A stretch of DNA of 64,000 nt from Chryseosolibacter sp044507775 (GCA_044507775.1 JBIQIY010000021.1:1-64000), one strand, 5' to 3'; shown: positions 52,340-62,177, counted from the stretch's first letter. The notes: generated from the sequence alone by a model not told the origin. Numbers and translations are program-made.

Positions 52340-54148
52340 ATGGATGTAAATAAGATCAGGAATATTGCCATCATCGCGCACGTCGACCATGGAAAAACGA
52401 CGCTTGTGGATAAGTTGCTTATGGCCGGTAAACTTTTCAAGGAACACGAGAAGCCCGGAGAGCTTATCATGGACAATAACGATCTGGAAAGGGAGCGGGG
52501 GATTACCATTCTGGCGAAGAATGTCTCAGTGCGCTATAAAGACTACAAGATCAACGTCATCGATACACCGGGGCACAGCGACTTTGGTGGTGAAGTGGAG
52601 CGGGTGTTGAACATGGCCGATGGCTGCTTGTTGCTGGTCGATGCGTTCGAAGGGCCCATGCCGCAAACGCGGTTCGTTTTGCAAAAGGCACTACAATTGG
52701 GATTGAAGCCCATTGTCGTTATCAATAAAGTTGACAAGAAGAACTGCACACCCGATGAGGTGCACGAACAGGTATTTGATCTGATGTATCAGCTTGATGC
52801 GACGGAAGACCAGTTGAATTTTCCGACCTTCTACGGCTCGGCAAAGCAGGGCTGGATGAGCTCCGACTGGAGAAAACCCACGACGGATATTATACCTCTT
52901 CTCGAAGGGATCATTGAATTCATTCCCGTGCCGGTGGTGGAACAGGGCTCGACTCAGCTGCTGATAACATCACTGGAATATTCTTCTTATATCGGTCGGG
53001 TTGCCATCGGACGCATGCACCGGGGGACGATCAAGTCCGGTCAGCCCATCGCGCTTGTCAAGCGGGATACAAAAGCCGTAGTAAAATCGCGTGTAAAAGA
53101 TCTTTACGTCTTTGAAGGATTTGAGAAGGAGAAGGTCGATGAAGTGAAATCCGGCGAGATCTGCGCCATCGTTGGCCTTGAAGATTTTGAAATCGGAGAT
53201 ACCGTCGCCGATGTTGAGAATCCGGAGGGAATGAAGACGATCGCCATCGACGAGCCCACGATGAGTATGTTGTTTACAATCAACAACTCACCCTTCTACG
53301 GGAAGGAGGGAAAATTCGTCACCTCTCGCCACATCAAGGAGAGACTGGAGAAAGAACTCGAGAAGAACCTCGCACTCCGCCTGGGTGAAACCGGTTCAGC
53401 CGACTCCTTTATGGTTTATGGTCGTGGTGTCCTGCACCTTTCTGTATTGATCGAGACGATGCGCCGCGAAGGTTATGAGTTGCAGATCGGTCAGCCGCAG
53501 GTAATTTTCAAAGAGATCGATGGCGTGAAATGCGAGCCCGTAGAAGAACTGATGATAGATCTTCCGGAATCAGATGCCGGAAAGGCAATTGAGACGGTTT
53601 CTCAGCGCAAGGGCGAGATGACCAACATGGAGCCCAAAGGCGATCGCATGATCCTGAAGTTCATCATACCCGCGCGGGGGATCATCGGCCTGCGCAACTA
53701 CCTGCTGAACGTCACAGCGGGCGAGGCAATCGTAACACACAGGTTCAAAGAGTACCAGCCGTATAAAGGTGAAATACCCGGCCGTATCAACGGTTCACTT
53801 ATCGTAATGGAGCAAGGCGAAGCCATCGCATATAGCCTTCACAACCTTCAGGATCGCGGAAAATTCTTTATCGATCCGGGAGACCCGGTCTACGAAGGAC
53901 AGGTGATCGGAGAGAACACCCGAAGCGGTGATCTGGTGATCAACGTTACCAAGACCAAGAAGCTTACCAACATGCGCGCATCCGGCGCGGATGAGAAGAT
54001 GCGAATCGCTCCGGCGATAAAATTTTCGCTGGAAGAAGCGCTCGAGTATATTCAGGCAGACGAGTACGTTGAAGTCACGCCGAAATCAATCCGGCTACGT
54101 AAAATTTACCTCAACGAGAACGAAAGAAAACGCTACAGCAAGGCGTAA
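52340..54148 (+). CDS. typA: Ribosome-associated translational GTPase TypA/BipA
   Basis: This 602-residue protein has the elongation-factor layout. G1 is AHVDHGKTTL (K19), G2 RERGITI, G3 DTPGHSDFGGEVERV and G4 NKVDKK. Domain II (about 200-300), EF-G-like domains III and V, and a C-terminal domain ending RIYLNENERKRYSKA follow. BipA binds ribosomes and aids 50S assembly and stress or cold adaptation. It has its own promoter and a strong palindrome at its end. Length and motifs are normal. Confidence 0.97.
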   Translation: MDVNKIRNIAIIAHVDHGKTTLVDKLLMAGKLFKEHEKPGELIMDNNDLERERGITILAKNVSVRYKDYKINVIDTPGHSDFGGEVERVLNMADGCLLLVDAFEGPMPQTRFVLQKALQLGLKPIVVINKVDKKNCTPDEVHEQVFDLMYQLDATEDQLNFPTFYGSAKQGWMSSDWRKPTTDIIPLLEGIIEFIPVPVVEQGSTQLLITSLEYSSYIGRVAIGRMHRGTIKSGQPIALVKRDTKAVVKSRVKDLYVFEGFEKEKVDEVKSGEICAIVGLEDFEIGDTVADVENPEGMKTIAIDEPTMSMLFTINNSPFYGKEGKFVTSRHIKERLEKELEKNLALRLGETGSADSFMVYGRGVLHLSVLIETMRREGYELQIGQPQVIFKEIDGVKCEPVEELMIDLPESDAGKAIETVSQRKGEMTNMEPKGDRMILKFIIPARGIIGLRNYLLNVTAGEAIVTHRFKEYQPYKGEIPGRINGSLIVMEQGEAIAYSLHNLQDRGKFFIDPGDPVYEGQVIGENTRSGDLVINVTKTKKLTNMRASGADEKMRIAPAIKFSLEEALEYIQADEYVEVTPKSIRLRKIYLNENERKRYSKA

Positions 54149-54157
54149 TCCTAAATG

Positions 54158-54199
54158 AAAATACGTAGAGACAAGGCATGCCTTGTCTCTACGTATTTT
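54158..54199. terminator. 42-bp perfect palindrome, bidirectional terminator or repeat
   Basis: Both 21-bp arms are exactly complementary (left arm begins AAAATACGTAGAGACAAGG) with no unpaired loop. It sits between the convergent typA and M16 genes, 9 bp after the typA stop and 6 bp from the M16 stop. Flanking A and T runs allow terminator function both ways. The core TACGTAGAGACAAGG resembles dispersed palindromic repeats known from several bacterial phyla, by memory. Confidence 0.9.
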
Positions 54200-54205
54200 A
54201 TTCCC

Positions 54206-57001
54206 CTATTTCCCCTCGTTCAATTTTCCCTTCGCGAAATCACCTGCCTTAATGATGTTGATCTTGTCCATGCTGATGTATTTCTTCATGGCGTTGTTGA
54301 TCTGTTCAGGGGTGAGTTCCGCGACGCGTTTTTCAATGGACTCATCCCATTGGAGGTCCCGGTTGATGAAGAGGTAATGGTTCAGCGTTCCCGCCAGTCC
54401 GGCATCCTGGGCGCGGCTCACGGTCCGGGACTGTGACCATCCCGACTTGGCGGCGGCGATCTCTTCCGCTGTGAATCCTTCCGTAATGACTTTGTTGATC
54501 TCTTCGGCGAAGGCGGTTTCGAGTTTGGCAGCATTCTCGGGAGCATAGATGGCGTAGGCGAGGAAACTGCCGACAGGATCCAGTGCGCCTGCATTGAATT
54601 GCGATCCAACGCCGTAGCTCAGACCGTCTTTCTGGCGGATGCGGGTTGCAAGTCGTGAGTTAAGGAATCCACCTCCCAGCATATAGTTTCCAAGAACCAG
54701 TGCCGGATAATCGGGATTGTCGTCTCTGAATTCAAAGTTGAACGCGCCGACGAAGAATGCGTTCGGCTTATCCGGTGTCTCGAAAGTTTCGTTGATTGTC
54801 TTCACATCAAACGGCTTCATTTCGATGCGCGTGTAGGGGTTTGCATTTTTCCAGCTACCGAATATCGACGTAACGAGGTTGGTCACTTCCGATTCATCGA
54901 AATCGCCGACAACGGACATGGTAGCGGACGAGGCACCGTAGAAGTCCTTATGAAATTTTTTTACTTCATCAATTGCGACGGACTTGATTGACGCGACTGC
55001 TTCGTCGAATGTTTCGATATATCGCGGATCGCTTTTCGAATACGGATAGAGATGTCGTTGCACATAGTTGAACGCGATCGCCTGCGGATTGCTGCGTTGC
55101 GATTCTATCCCCGAAAGGCGTTCGTTCTTCAGCTTCTCAAATTCATCAGCCGGGAAAGTCGCCTCTTTTAACACCTCTTCCACAAGCTTGAGGACTTCCG
55201 GCAGGTTAGGCCGGGTTGTAGTTATATTCACCGATGCCTGGGTTGCGCTGCCGCCAATAAAGACGTTCGCTTTCAGTCGGTCGAACTCGTCTTTGATCTG
55301 CTGGCGCGTGTGTTTAGCAGTGCCTTTATCGAGCATGGCAGCAGCAAACTCCGCTGCAGTTGACTTGTTGGCCAGAGATTTAGCATCGCCGAAGCGGAGC
55401 GTAAGCCGGGCTTCGACGGATTGGCCACGGGTTCTCTTTGAGAGAAGCGCAAGCTCCATACCGTTGGGAAGCGTACTTCGCTTGGTACGCGAGTCGATGT
55501 TGTCAGGCGATGGGTCGAACTCTTCACCCGCGGCGATGTCCTGGTTGCCTTTGTAATCTTTCACGAGCGCTTCAACATCCGGTGTTTCCGGAATTTCCGC
55601 ACGGTCGGGTTTTTCAGTGGGTATGAACAATCCCGTTGTGCGGTTGTCGGCCTTCAGGTAATGCGCCGCGACGCGTTTAACATCGTCTACGGTGACGGCT
55701 TTGATCCGGTCGCGTGTGAGGAACAGCAACCGCCAGTCGCCTGCGCCGATGGATTCGCTGAGCGTAAGCCCGATGCGTTCCGAAGAATTAAACATCAGTT
55801 CGATTGATTTCAGGATCTCATTTTTAGCGCGGTCGACTTCTTCCTGCGTCGGAGGATTTTTTACCATATCATCGAGCGTCTGGCGCATGGTGGCCATCGC
55901 ATCGTCCAATGATTTTTCTTTCAGCACCTGAGCATAGGTGATCAACAGTCCGGGTTCCTTCCACTGAAAGGCAAACGCCGACGTCGAACTTGCTTTCTTG
56001 GAGTCGACGAGCGCTTTATACAATCGTCCAGAAGGTTCTGATCCCAACACTTCCGTCAGCACCTCAACGGCCGCGAAGTCAGGATGCGACCCGGCGGGCA
56101 CGTGATAAGCAGTCATGGCAATCTGCGTGTCGCCCACGCGCTTCAGCACCACGGAGCGCTCTCCATCCTGAGTTGGGTCGAGCGTATAAGTCGGGTCGAT
56201 TGTGCGTGTCGGCTTCGGTATGACACCAAAGGCGGCATTGATCATCTCGAGCGTCTTCGGCTCATCAATCTTACCCACTACTGTTACCACTGCATTGTCG
56301 GGCTGATAGTGTTTCTTGTAGAATGCCTGCAGTCTTTCGATCGGCACGTTCTCCAGGTCGGCACGGGCGCCGATGGTTGATTTTCCATAGTTATGCCACA
56401 GATAAGCGGTGGACATCACCCGTTGCAGGAGCACGCGTGTGGGATTGTTTTCACCAGACTCAAATTCGTTTCGCACTACGGTCATCTCACTGTCGAGATC
56501 TTTCTTCGAGATGTACGAGTTCACCATGCGGTCGGCCTCCAGGTCCAGGGCCCATTTCAGATTTTCTTCTGTCGCATTAAAGGTTTCAAAATAGTTTGTG
56601 CGATCAACCCAGGTAGTTCCATTGGGACGCGCCCCATGTTCGGTAAGCTCCTGTGGAATATTCGGATGCTTGGGTGTTCCCTTGAAAACCAGGTGTTCCA
56701 GCAAGTGGGCCATTCCTGTTTCGCCATAGTTTTCGTGCTTCGAGCCAACGAGGTAGGTCACGTTCACGGTGATCGTTTGCTTTGAGTTGTCGGGAAACAA
56801 CAACACGCGCAGACCGTTTTGGAGGCGGTATTCTGTAATCCCCTCGACGGTTGCCACTTTGACCGGGGGAGTCAGTAATACTTTGTCTTCGGTTTTGACC
56901 ATTTCAGGCCGCGACTCGGAGGACTTTGCTTTTTTCTTCTGGCTGATTGCCGGAGGGCCGAAAGCAAGGGCGGCGATGAGTAGGAGGACTTTTGTTTTCA
57001 T
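54206..57001 (-). CDS. M16 family zinc metallopeptidase, two-domain, secreted
   Basis: This 931-residue protein has a signal peptide (to about residue 21, GPPAISQ). The first M16 repeat (about 50-480) carries the inverted zinc motif HLLEH (in AHLLEHLVFKGTPKHP) and a downstream Glu in the NYFETFNATEE region. The second repeat (about 510-925) lacks HxxEH, as usual for the inactive half (LRFGDAKSLANKSTAAEFAAAMLDKG). It should degrade peptides in the periplasm or outer surface. The minus-strand gene converges with typA. Upstream is a heptamer array. Confidence 0.94.
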   Translation of the reverse strand: MKTKVLLLIAALAFGPPAISQKKKAKSSESRPEMVKTEDKVLLTPPVKVATVEGITEYRLQNGLRVLLFPDNSKQTITVNVTYLVGSKHENYGETGMAHLLEHLVFKGTPKHPNIPQELTEHGARPNGTTWVDRTNYFETFNATEENLKWALDLEADRMVNSYISKKDLDSEMTVVRNEFESGENNPTRVLLQRVMSTAYLWHNYGKSTIGARADLENVPIERLQAFYKKHYQPDNAVVTVVGKIDEPKTLEMINAAFGVIPKPTRTIDPTYTLDPTQDGERSVVLKRVGDTQIAMTAYHVPAGSHPDFAAVEVLTEVLGSEPSGRLYKALVDSKKASSTSAFAFQWKEPGLLITYAQVLKEKSLDDAMATMRQTLDDMVKNPPTQEEVDRAKNEILKSIELMFNSSERIGLTLSESIGAGDWRLLFLTRDRIKAVTVDDVKRVAAHYLKADNRTTGLFIPTEKPDRAEIPETPDVEALVKDYKGNQDIAAGEEFDPSPDNIDSRTKRSTLPNGMELALLSKRTRGQSVEARLTLRFGDAKSLANKSTAAEFAAAMLDKGTAKHTRQQIKDEFDRLKANVFIGGSATQASVNITTTRPNLPEVLKLVEEVLKEATFPADEFEKLKNERLSGIESQRSNPQAIAFNYVQRHLYPYSKSDPRYIETFDEAVASIKSVAIDEVKKFHKDFYGASSATMSVVGDFDESEVTNLVTSIFGSWKNANPYTRIEMKPFDVKTINETFETPDKPNAFFVGAFNFEFRDDNPDYPALVLGNYMLGGGFLNSRLATRIRQKDGLSYGVGSQFNAGALDPVGSFLAYAIYAPENAAKLETAFAEEINKVITEGFTAEEIAAAKSGWSQSRTVSRAQDAGLAGTLNHYLFINRDLQWDESIEKRVAELTPEQINNAMKKYISMDKINIIKAGDFAKGKLNEGK

Positions 57002-57025
57002 TGTTAAAGGATTTGGGTTAATGAG

Positions 57026-57039
57026 GTTACTAAAGTAAC
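57026..57039. promoter_or_regulatory. Small inverted repeat upstream of M16 gene
   Basis: GTTACT-AA-AGTAAC, 25 bp before the M16 ATG, could be an operator or part of the 5' leader. No regulator is known. Confidence 0.25.
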
Positions 57040-57050
57040 AAATACCAGCG

Positions 57051-57113
57051 AAAGCTTAAAGCTTAAAGCTTAAAGCAGAAAGCAGAAAGCGAAAAGCAAA
57101 AAGCAAAAAGCAG
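57051..57113. repeat. Heptamer array of AAAGCNN units
   Basis: Nine units keep exact 7-bp register: AAAGCTT x3, AAAGCAG x2, AAAGCGA, AAAGCAA x2, AAAGCAG. A tenth unit (AAAGAAT) is diverged. The reverse complement of this family matches the CTTTNNN array at 51179-51244. Confidence 0.9.
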
Positions 57114-57170
57114 AAAGAATGGGCCTAATGGAAGAAGGGTGCTATGGGGTGTTTAGCTAATGGGGGTGGA

Positions 57171-60100
57171 TTACATGTTTCTTCTGTATTGGCCGCCGAC
57201 TTCGAAGAGGGCTTGTGTGATCTGGCCGAGGGAACAGACTTTTGTGGCTTCCATCAATTCCGCAAAAATATTTTTGTTGGTGACCGCGGCTTGTTGTACG
57301 CGCTGGATCTGTGTCTGCGCTGTCTGCTGGCGGAAGTCGTGAAGGTTTTTAAGCATGTGGATCTGATATTCTTTCTCCTCCGTTGTTGCGCGGATCACTT
57401 CGCGGGGAAGGATCGTAGGCGATCCCTTTGAGCTAAGGAAGGTGTTGACGCCTACAATCGGATATTGCCCCGTGTGCTTCAGCGTTTCGTAGTAAAGACT
57501 CTCTTCCTGGATTTTACCGCGCTGGTACATGGTTTCCATGGCGCCAAGTACGCCGCCGCGTTCTGTTATCCTGTCGAATTCCGAGAGGACGGCTTCCTCA
57601 ACGAGGTCTGTGAGTTCTTCAATAATGAATGAGCCCTGGAGCGGGTTCTCGTTCCGGGCGAGACCCAGTTCCTTGTTGATTATAAGCTGGATCGCCATGG
57701 CGCGCCGCACGGACTCTTCAGTCGGCGTGGTGATCGCTTCGTCGTAAGCATTTGTATGAAGCGAGTTGCAATTGTCATAGATAGCATATAATGCCTGCAG
57801 CGTCGTGCGAATGTCATTGAAGTCGATTTCCTGTGCGTGCAGCGATCTGCCTGAGGTCTGAATGTGATACTTGAGCATCTGGCTGCGCGCATTCGCACCG
57901 TACTTGCGCTTCATCGCCTTGGCCCACAACCTTCTGGCTACACGTCCGATGACGGCGTATTCCGGATCGATGCCGTTGCTGAAAAAGAACGAAAGATTCG
58001 GAGCGAATGCGTTGATGTCCATGCCGCGGCTGAGGTAGTATTCCACGTAGGTGAATCCGTTCGCCAGCGTGAAGGCCAACTGCGTGATGGGGTTGGCACC
58101 CGCCTCGGCGATGTGGTAACCGGAGATGGATACGGAGTAAAAGTTCCGCACGTCCCTGTCGATGAAATACTGCTGAACGTCACCCATGAGCCGCAAGGCA
58201 AACTCGGTGGAAAAGATACACGTGTTCTGCGCCTGATCCTCTTTCAGAATGTCCGCCTGCACCGTGCCGCGCACTTGCTTCAATGTCGCCGCCTTGATCT
58301 TTTCGTAAACGTCTGCCGGCAACACCTGATCACCGGTGACTCCCAGCAACTTCAGCCCCAGGCCGTCATTGCCTTTGGGAAGTGGTCCCTGGTATGCAGG
58401 CCTTTCGGCATCGCGGTACAGGCCTTCGATTTTGCGTTTCACTTCATCGTCTAGACCGTTTTGATCGATGTATATTTCACACTGCTGGTCGATTGCCGCG
58501 TTCATGAAATAGCCGAGCAACATAGGCGCAGGACCATTGATTGTCATTGAGACGGATGTCCGCGGATCCGCGAGGTTGAAACCGCAGTAGAGTTTCTTCG
58601 CGTCATCCAGGCAGCAGATGCTCACACCCGAGTTGCCGATCTTGCCGTAGATATCCGGGCGATAGTCGGGGTCGTGCCCGTAGAGCGTGACTGAATCGAA
58701 GGCGGTGGACAGCCTTTTTGCGGGCATCGAAAAACTCAGGTAATGAAATCTCCTGTTCGTGCGTTCGGGTCCGCCTTCTCCGGCGAACATCCGTGTCGGG
58801 TCTTCACCCTCGCGTTTAAAGGGATAGATGCCGGCGGTGTAAGGGAACTCCCCGGGGACATTTTCCTGGAGAGTCCAGTGTAGCACGTCACCCCACGCTT
58901 CGATCCGCGGCATGGCAACCTTCGGGATCTGCGTATGTGCGAGCGACTCAGAATGCGTTTCAATCGACACTTCGCGATCGCGCACCTGAAAGCGAAACAC
59001 CGGCTCGCGGTATCGTTTCACTTTGTTGTCCCAGTCCTCGATAGACTTCAGATTTTTTGCGTCCAGGTTCAGTTTCAGTTTCTCGTATTGCTCTTCCAGT
59101 TTACTGATGGCTGCGTCGTTGTCGTTCGAAGACGCATCGCGCAGGGTTTCGATCGACTTGTATAGCGCATACATCTTCTGCGCCAAAGCCCGTTGGTCAA
59201 GAGCCCACTGATCATAAGCGCGATTGTTTTCTGCAATTTCGCTCAGATAGCGGGTGCGATGCGGAGGGATCACAAAGATCTTTTCCGACATCTCCGGCGT
59301 GGAGGCGAAGTGCGATGCAAGATCGCTTTCTGTTTTTGAAGCGATGACGTCCATGATCTTCCGGTAGAGCTGGTTGGTGCCCGGGTCGTTGAACTGTGAG
59401 GCGATGGTGCCGAAGACCGGCATCTCGTCCGGTGATTGCGTCCAGAGCTGATGGTTGCGCTGGTATTGTTTCTTGACGTCGCGCAAGGCATCCATTCCTC
59501 CGCGTTTGTCGAATTTGTTCAACGCGATCACATCCGCGAAGTCGAGCATGTCGATCTTTTCCAGCTGCGTTGCCGCGCCATATTCGGGCGTCATCACGTA
59601 AAGGGAAACATCGCTGTGGTCGAGGATCTCCGTGTCACTTTGCCCGATGCCGGAAGTTTCCAGGATGATGAAGTCGAACCCGGCCGCTTTCAGAATCTGC
59701 ACGGCGTCCTTCACATATACCGACAACACCAGATTGCTTTGTCGCGTGGCGAGTGAGCGCATGAACACACGCGGACTGTTAATCGCATTCATGCGGATGC
59801 GGTCGCCGAGCAAGGCTCCACCGGTCTTTCGTTTGGAAGGGTCGACGGAGATGATGCCGACGCTTTTATCTTTGAAGTCGATGAGAAATCTTCTTACAAG
59901 CTCGTCTATGATCGAGGACTTCCCCGCGCCGCCTGTCCCGGTAATTCCAAGGACGGGAGTTCGGGTAGACCGGGCACGCGCGTGAATCTGATCGAGAATT
60001 TCTTTGTGCTTGTCGTGAAAGTTCTCCGCTCCCGAGATGATCTTGGCAATAGCGAGTGGGTTGGATGGCGAAAGTTCAGAGATGTCGTCAATCCCATCTT

Positions 60101-60602
60101 CGCCGGTCGGGAAGTCGCTTTTTTCCACCAGGTCATTGATCATTCCCTGAAGTCCCATAGCCCTGCCGTCGTCCGGAGTATAGATCCGGGTGATGCCATA
60201 CTCCATCAGTTCACGGATCTCCTCCGGAAGAATCACGCCACCGCCGCCTCCAAAGATCCGGATGTGTCCGGCATTCCGCTCTTGTAGCAGGTCGTACATG
60301 TACTTGAAATACTCGTTGTGACCGCCCTGGTAACTGGTCATCGCGATCGCCTGCGCATCTTCCTGGATAGCGGTGTTCACAACCTCCTCGACGCCCCGGT
60401 CGTGGCCGAGGTGAATGACTTCACAACCCGTGGCCTGGATGATCCTTCGCATGATATTGATCGCGGCGTCGTGCCCGTCAAACAAACTCGCTGCCGTGAC
60501 AATGCGAACCTTGTTTTTTGGCTTATATGGAGCCGGCCCGGGATGGCCGGTAAGCTGTGATGACTTATCCTTTTTTTCTGCGCTTGCGGTTTCAGTACCC
60601 AT
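57171..60602 (-). CDS. icmF: Fused isobutyryl-CoA mutase (IcmF) with built-in G-protein chaperone
   Basis: This 1143-residue fusion has an N-terminal cobalamin-binding domain (about 30-165) with the axial His44 in FDGHD. A MeaB-like GTPase follows (about 210-470), P-loop GTGGAGKSS at 222-230. The mutase TIM-barrel domain begins at about 570 (YPFKREGEDPTRMF, YLSFSMPAKRLSTAFDS). IcmF interconverts isobutyryl-CoA and n-butyryl-CoA using adenosylcobalamin, while the G-domain handles cofactor loading. A Gln in EDQAQNTCIFS stands where methylmalonyl-CoA mutase has Arg, supporting IcmF rather than MCM. No other B12 gene is adjacent. Confidence 0.94.
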   Translation of the reverse strand: MGTETASAEKKDKSSQLTGHPGPAPYKPKNKVRIVTAASLFDGHDAAINIMRRIIQATGCEVIHLGHDRGVEEVVNTAIQEDAQAIAMTSYQGGHNEYFKYMYDLLQERNAGHIRIFGGGGGVILPEEIRELMEYGITRIYTPDDGRAMGLQGMINDLVEKSDFPTGEDGIDDISELSPSNPLAIAKIISGAENFHDKHKEILDQIHARARSTRTPVLGITGTGGAGKSSIIDELVRRFLIDFKDKSVGIISVDPSKRKTGGALLGDRIRMNAINSPRVFMRSLATRQSNLVLSVYVKDAVQILKAAGFDFIILETSGIGQSDTEILDHSDVSLYVMTPEYGAATQLEKIDMLDFADVIALNKFDKRGGMDALRDVKKQYQRNHQLWTQSPDEMPVFGTIASQFNDPGTNQLYRKIMDVIASKTESDLASHFASTPEMSEKIFVIPPHRTRYLSEIAENNRAYDQWALDQRALAQKMYALYKSIETLRDASSNDNDAAISKLEEQYEKLKLNLDAKNLKSIEDWDNKVKRYREPVFRFQVRDREVSIETHSESLAHTQIPKVAMPRIEAWGDVLHWTLQENVPGEFPYTAGIYPFKREGEDPTRMFAGEGGPERTNRRFHYLSFSMPAKRLSTAFDSVTLYGHDPDYRPDIYGKIGNSGVSICCLDDAKKLYCGFNLADPRTSVSMTINGPAPMLLGYFMNAAIDQQCEIYIDQNGLDDEVKRKIEGLYRDAERPAYQGPLPKGNDGLGLKLLGVTGDQVLPADVYEKIKAATLKQVRGTVQADILKEDQAQNTCIFSTEFALRLMGDVQQYFIDRDVRNFYSVSISGYHIAEAGANPITQLAFTLANGFTYVEYYLSRGMDINAFAPNLSFFFSNGIDPEYAVIGRVARRLWAKAMKRKYGANARSQMLKYHIQTSGRSLHAQEIDFNDIRTTLQALYAIYDNCNSLHTNAYDEAITTPTEESVRRAMAIQLIINKELGLARNENPLQGSFIIEELTDLVEEAVLSEFDRITERGGVLGAMETMYQRGKIQEESLYYETLKHTGQYPIVGVNTFLSSKGSPTILPREVIRATTEEKEYQIHMLKNLHDFRQQTAQTQIQRVQQAAVTNKNIFAELMEATKVCSLGQITQALFEVGGQYRRNM

Positions 60603-60625
60603 GGATCACTTGATGTTTGCTCTAT

Positions 60626-60729
60626 TATAATTCAATGTCGCTTAGTCAAGCCTTTTTGATCACCTCACCTTAATCCCCTCCTAAAGGAGCGGAGATTAGC
60701 GGAGCTTGACTAAACGACATTGAATTATA
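60626..60729. repeat. 104-bp stem-loop element, copy 2
   Basis: The arms 60626-60651 and 60704-60729 are 26 bp with one mismatch. The interior shares CACCTCACC, CTCCTAAAGGAG and AGCGGAGCTT with copy 1 (11693-11783). It lies between divergent genes icmF and the ceramidase-like gene, so it is unlikely to be only a terminator. Confidence 0.85.
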
Positions 60730-60818
60730 TATTAACAAAATTAACGATTATGAGGCGATAAAGCTAACAGATGGTAGGGTGCCTTTCGGGCGCCATCATT
60801 TTTCTATCTTGCATCCCG

Positions 60819-62177
60819 ATGCTGAAAAAGATTTCGCGGTATTTGATTCTCACGGTGGCAGGAGTGCTGGGTTTCGTGCTGTTGTTCGTTTTGATTTCAG
60901 TCGCACCGGTAGACCGCACGCCGGTATCCGAACTAAGTTCTACCCGGCGGACTCTGGAGCACTTCCGAGCGCTGGATGTGGCGATCCCCGAACCGCAAAA
61001 AGGATTTTCCGTGGGCTTTGGCAAAAGCAATATCACCCCTGCAGAGCCCACGTCGCTCGCGGGATATATCAAGCGAAAGAGCAAGCCGTATCTCGCCGTC
61101 CACGATTCGATTTTCGCGCGGGCCATGGTCATTACCAACGGCTCTGCGAAAGTTGCCATCGTTTCCGCAGATCTGTTAATCATACCCCCTACGGTTACGC
61201 GCGTTCTTCCTGCGAAACTGGCGGCGATTGGCTTCACGCTCGACAACACATATCTCAGCGCCAGTCATTCACACAATAGCATTGGTCATTGGGGGGAGGG
61301 AGCCACGCGTTTCATTTATGGCGCGTACCGGGATTCAATTGTGCAGTCAATCGCGGATGGGATCGTTGAAAGTATCGCGCGCGCGGATGCCGACCTCATC
61401 GACGCTTCAGTCAGGAGCGGTCGAATTGCCGTGCCGCAAGCCGTCAAGAACAGATTGATCGACGGCGGCGATGAGGATCCCTATCTTCGCGTTATAGAAG
61501 TGCAGCGAGCGGATAGCTCAAGTGCGGTGTTGGTGACCTATGCGGCGCATGCCACTTGCCTTTCATCGGGCGAAAATCAACTGTCGCGTGACTACCCGGG
61601 CATGCTGGTCGACTTACTGGAAGAAGAGGGATACGATTTCGCGATGTTTCTGGCCGGTGCCGTCGGAAGTCACAAGGGCGCAGCTCCCGCGGATGACTGG
61701 GAGTGCATGGCGTGGATGGCAGATCAGATCACGCAGACGTTTATGGAGCACCGTGCTGACATGAAGCCGGTGGAAGACAGCACCCTCGTGATGATACGGG
61801 TTCCGTTGGCCTTGAGCGATCCGCAAGTGAAGATCACCCGTGACTGGAAGGTGAGGGCCTGGCTTTTTCGCTCCGCCCTCGGAGAATATGATGCCTATGC
61901 GACCGCACTGCGGATAGGCGACCTCGTCATGCTCGGGACGCCGTGCGATTTTTCGGGCGAATTCATGACTTCCGTCGATTCAGCAGCTCAGGCTGACAGG
62001 CTTACTCCCATCGTCACAAGTTTCAACGGTGGATATATTGGCTACGTTACGCCTTCAGAGTACTACGACATTGATCACTATGAAACGCGTGTAATGAACT
62101 GGTATGCACCGGGAACCGGAGAGTACATTCGCGAATGCCTTTTCAACCTTTTGACCGCTGTGAGCGACTCCAGGTAA
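60819..62177 (+). CDS. Neutral/alkaline ceramidase N-terminal domain-like protein, membrane anchored
   Basis: From ATG 60819 (MLKKISRYLILTVAGVLGF) the protein is 452 residues with one N-terminal membrane helix. The single domain resembles the N-terminal domain of neutral ceramidases: VGFGKSNITPAEPTSLAGY, VSADLLIIPP and the zinc-type HSHNSIGH motif. The later AHATCLSSGENQLSRDYPG segment also fits the family. The usual Ser/Gly nucleophile environment is altered (FLAGAVGSHKGA), and the C-terminal Ig-like domain is absent. Substrate is unknown; ceramidase activity should not be assumed. Its last 35 bp overlap the next minus-strand gene. Confidence 0.82.
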   Translation: MLKKISRYLILTVAGVLGFVLLFVLISVAPVDRTPVSELSSTRRTLEHFRALDVAIPEPQKGFSVGFGKSNITPAEPTSLAGYIKRKSKPYLAVHDSIFARAMVITNGSAKVAIVSADLLIIPPTVTRVLPAKLAAIGFTLDNTYLSASHSHNSIGHWGEGATRFIYGAYRDSIVQSIADGIVESIARADADLIDASVRSGRIAVPQAVKNRLIDGGDEDPYLRVIEVQRADSSSAVLVTYAAHATCLSSGENQLSRDYPGMLVDLLEEEGYDFAMFLAGAVGSHKGAAPADDWECMAWMADQITQTFMEHRADMKPVEDSTLVMIRVPLALSDPQVKITRDWKVRAWLFRSALGEYDAYATALRIGDLVMLGTPCDFSGEFMTSVDSAAQADRLTPIVTSFNGGYIGYVTPSEYYDIDHYETRVMNWYAPGTGEYIRECLFNLLTAVSDSR

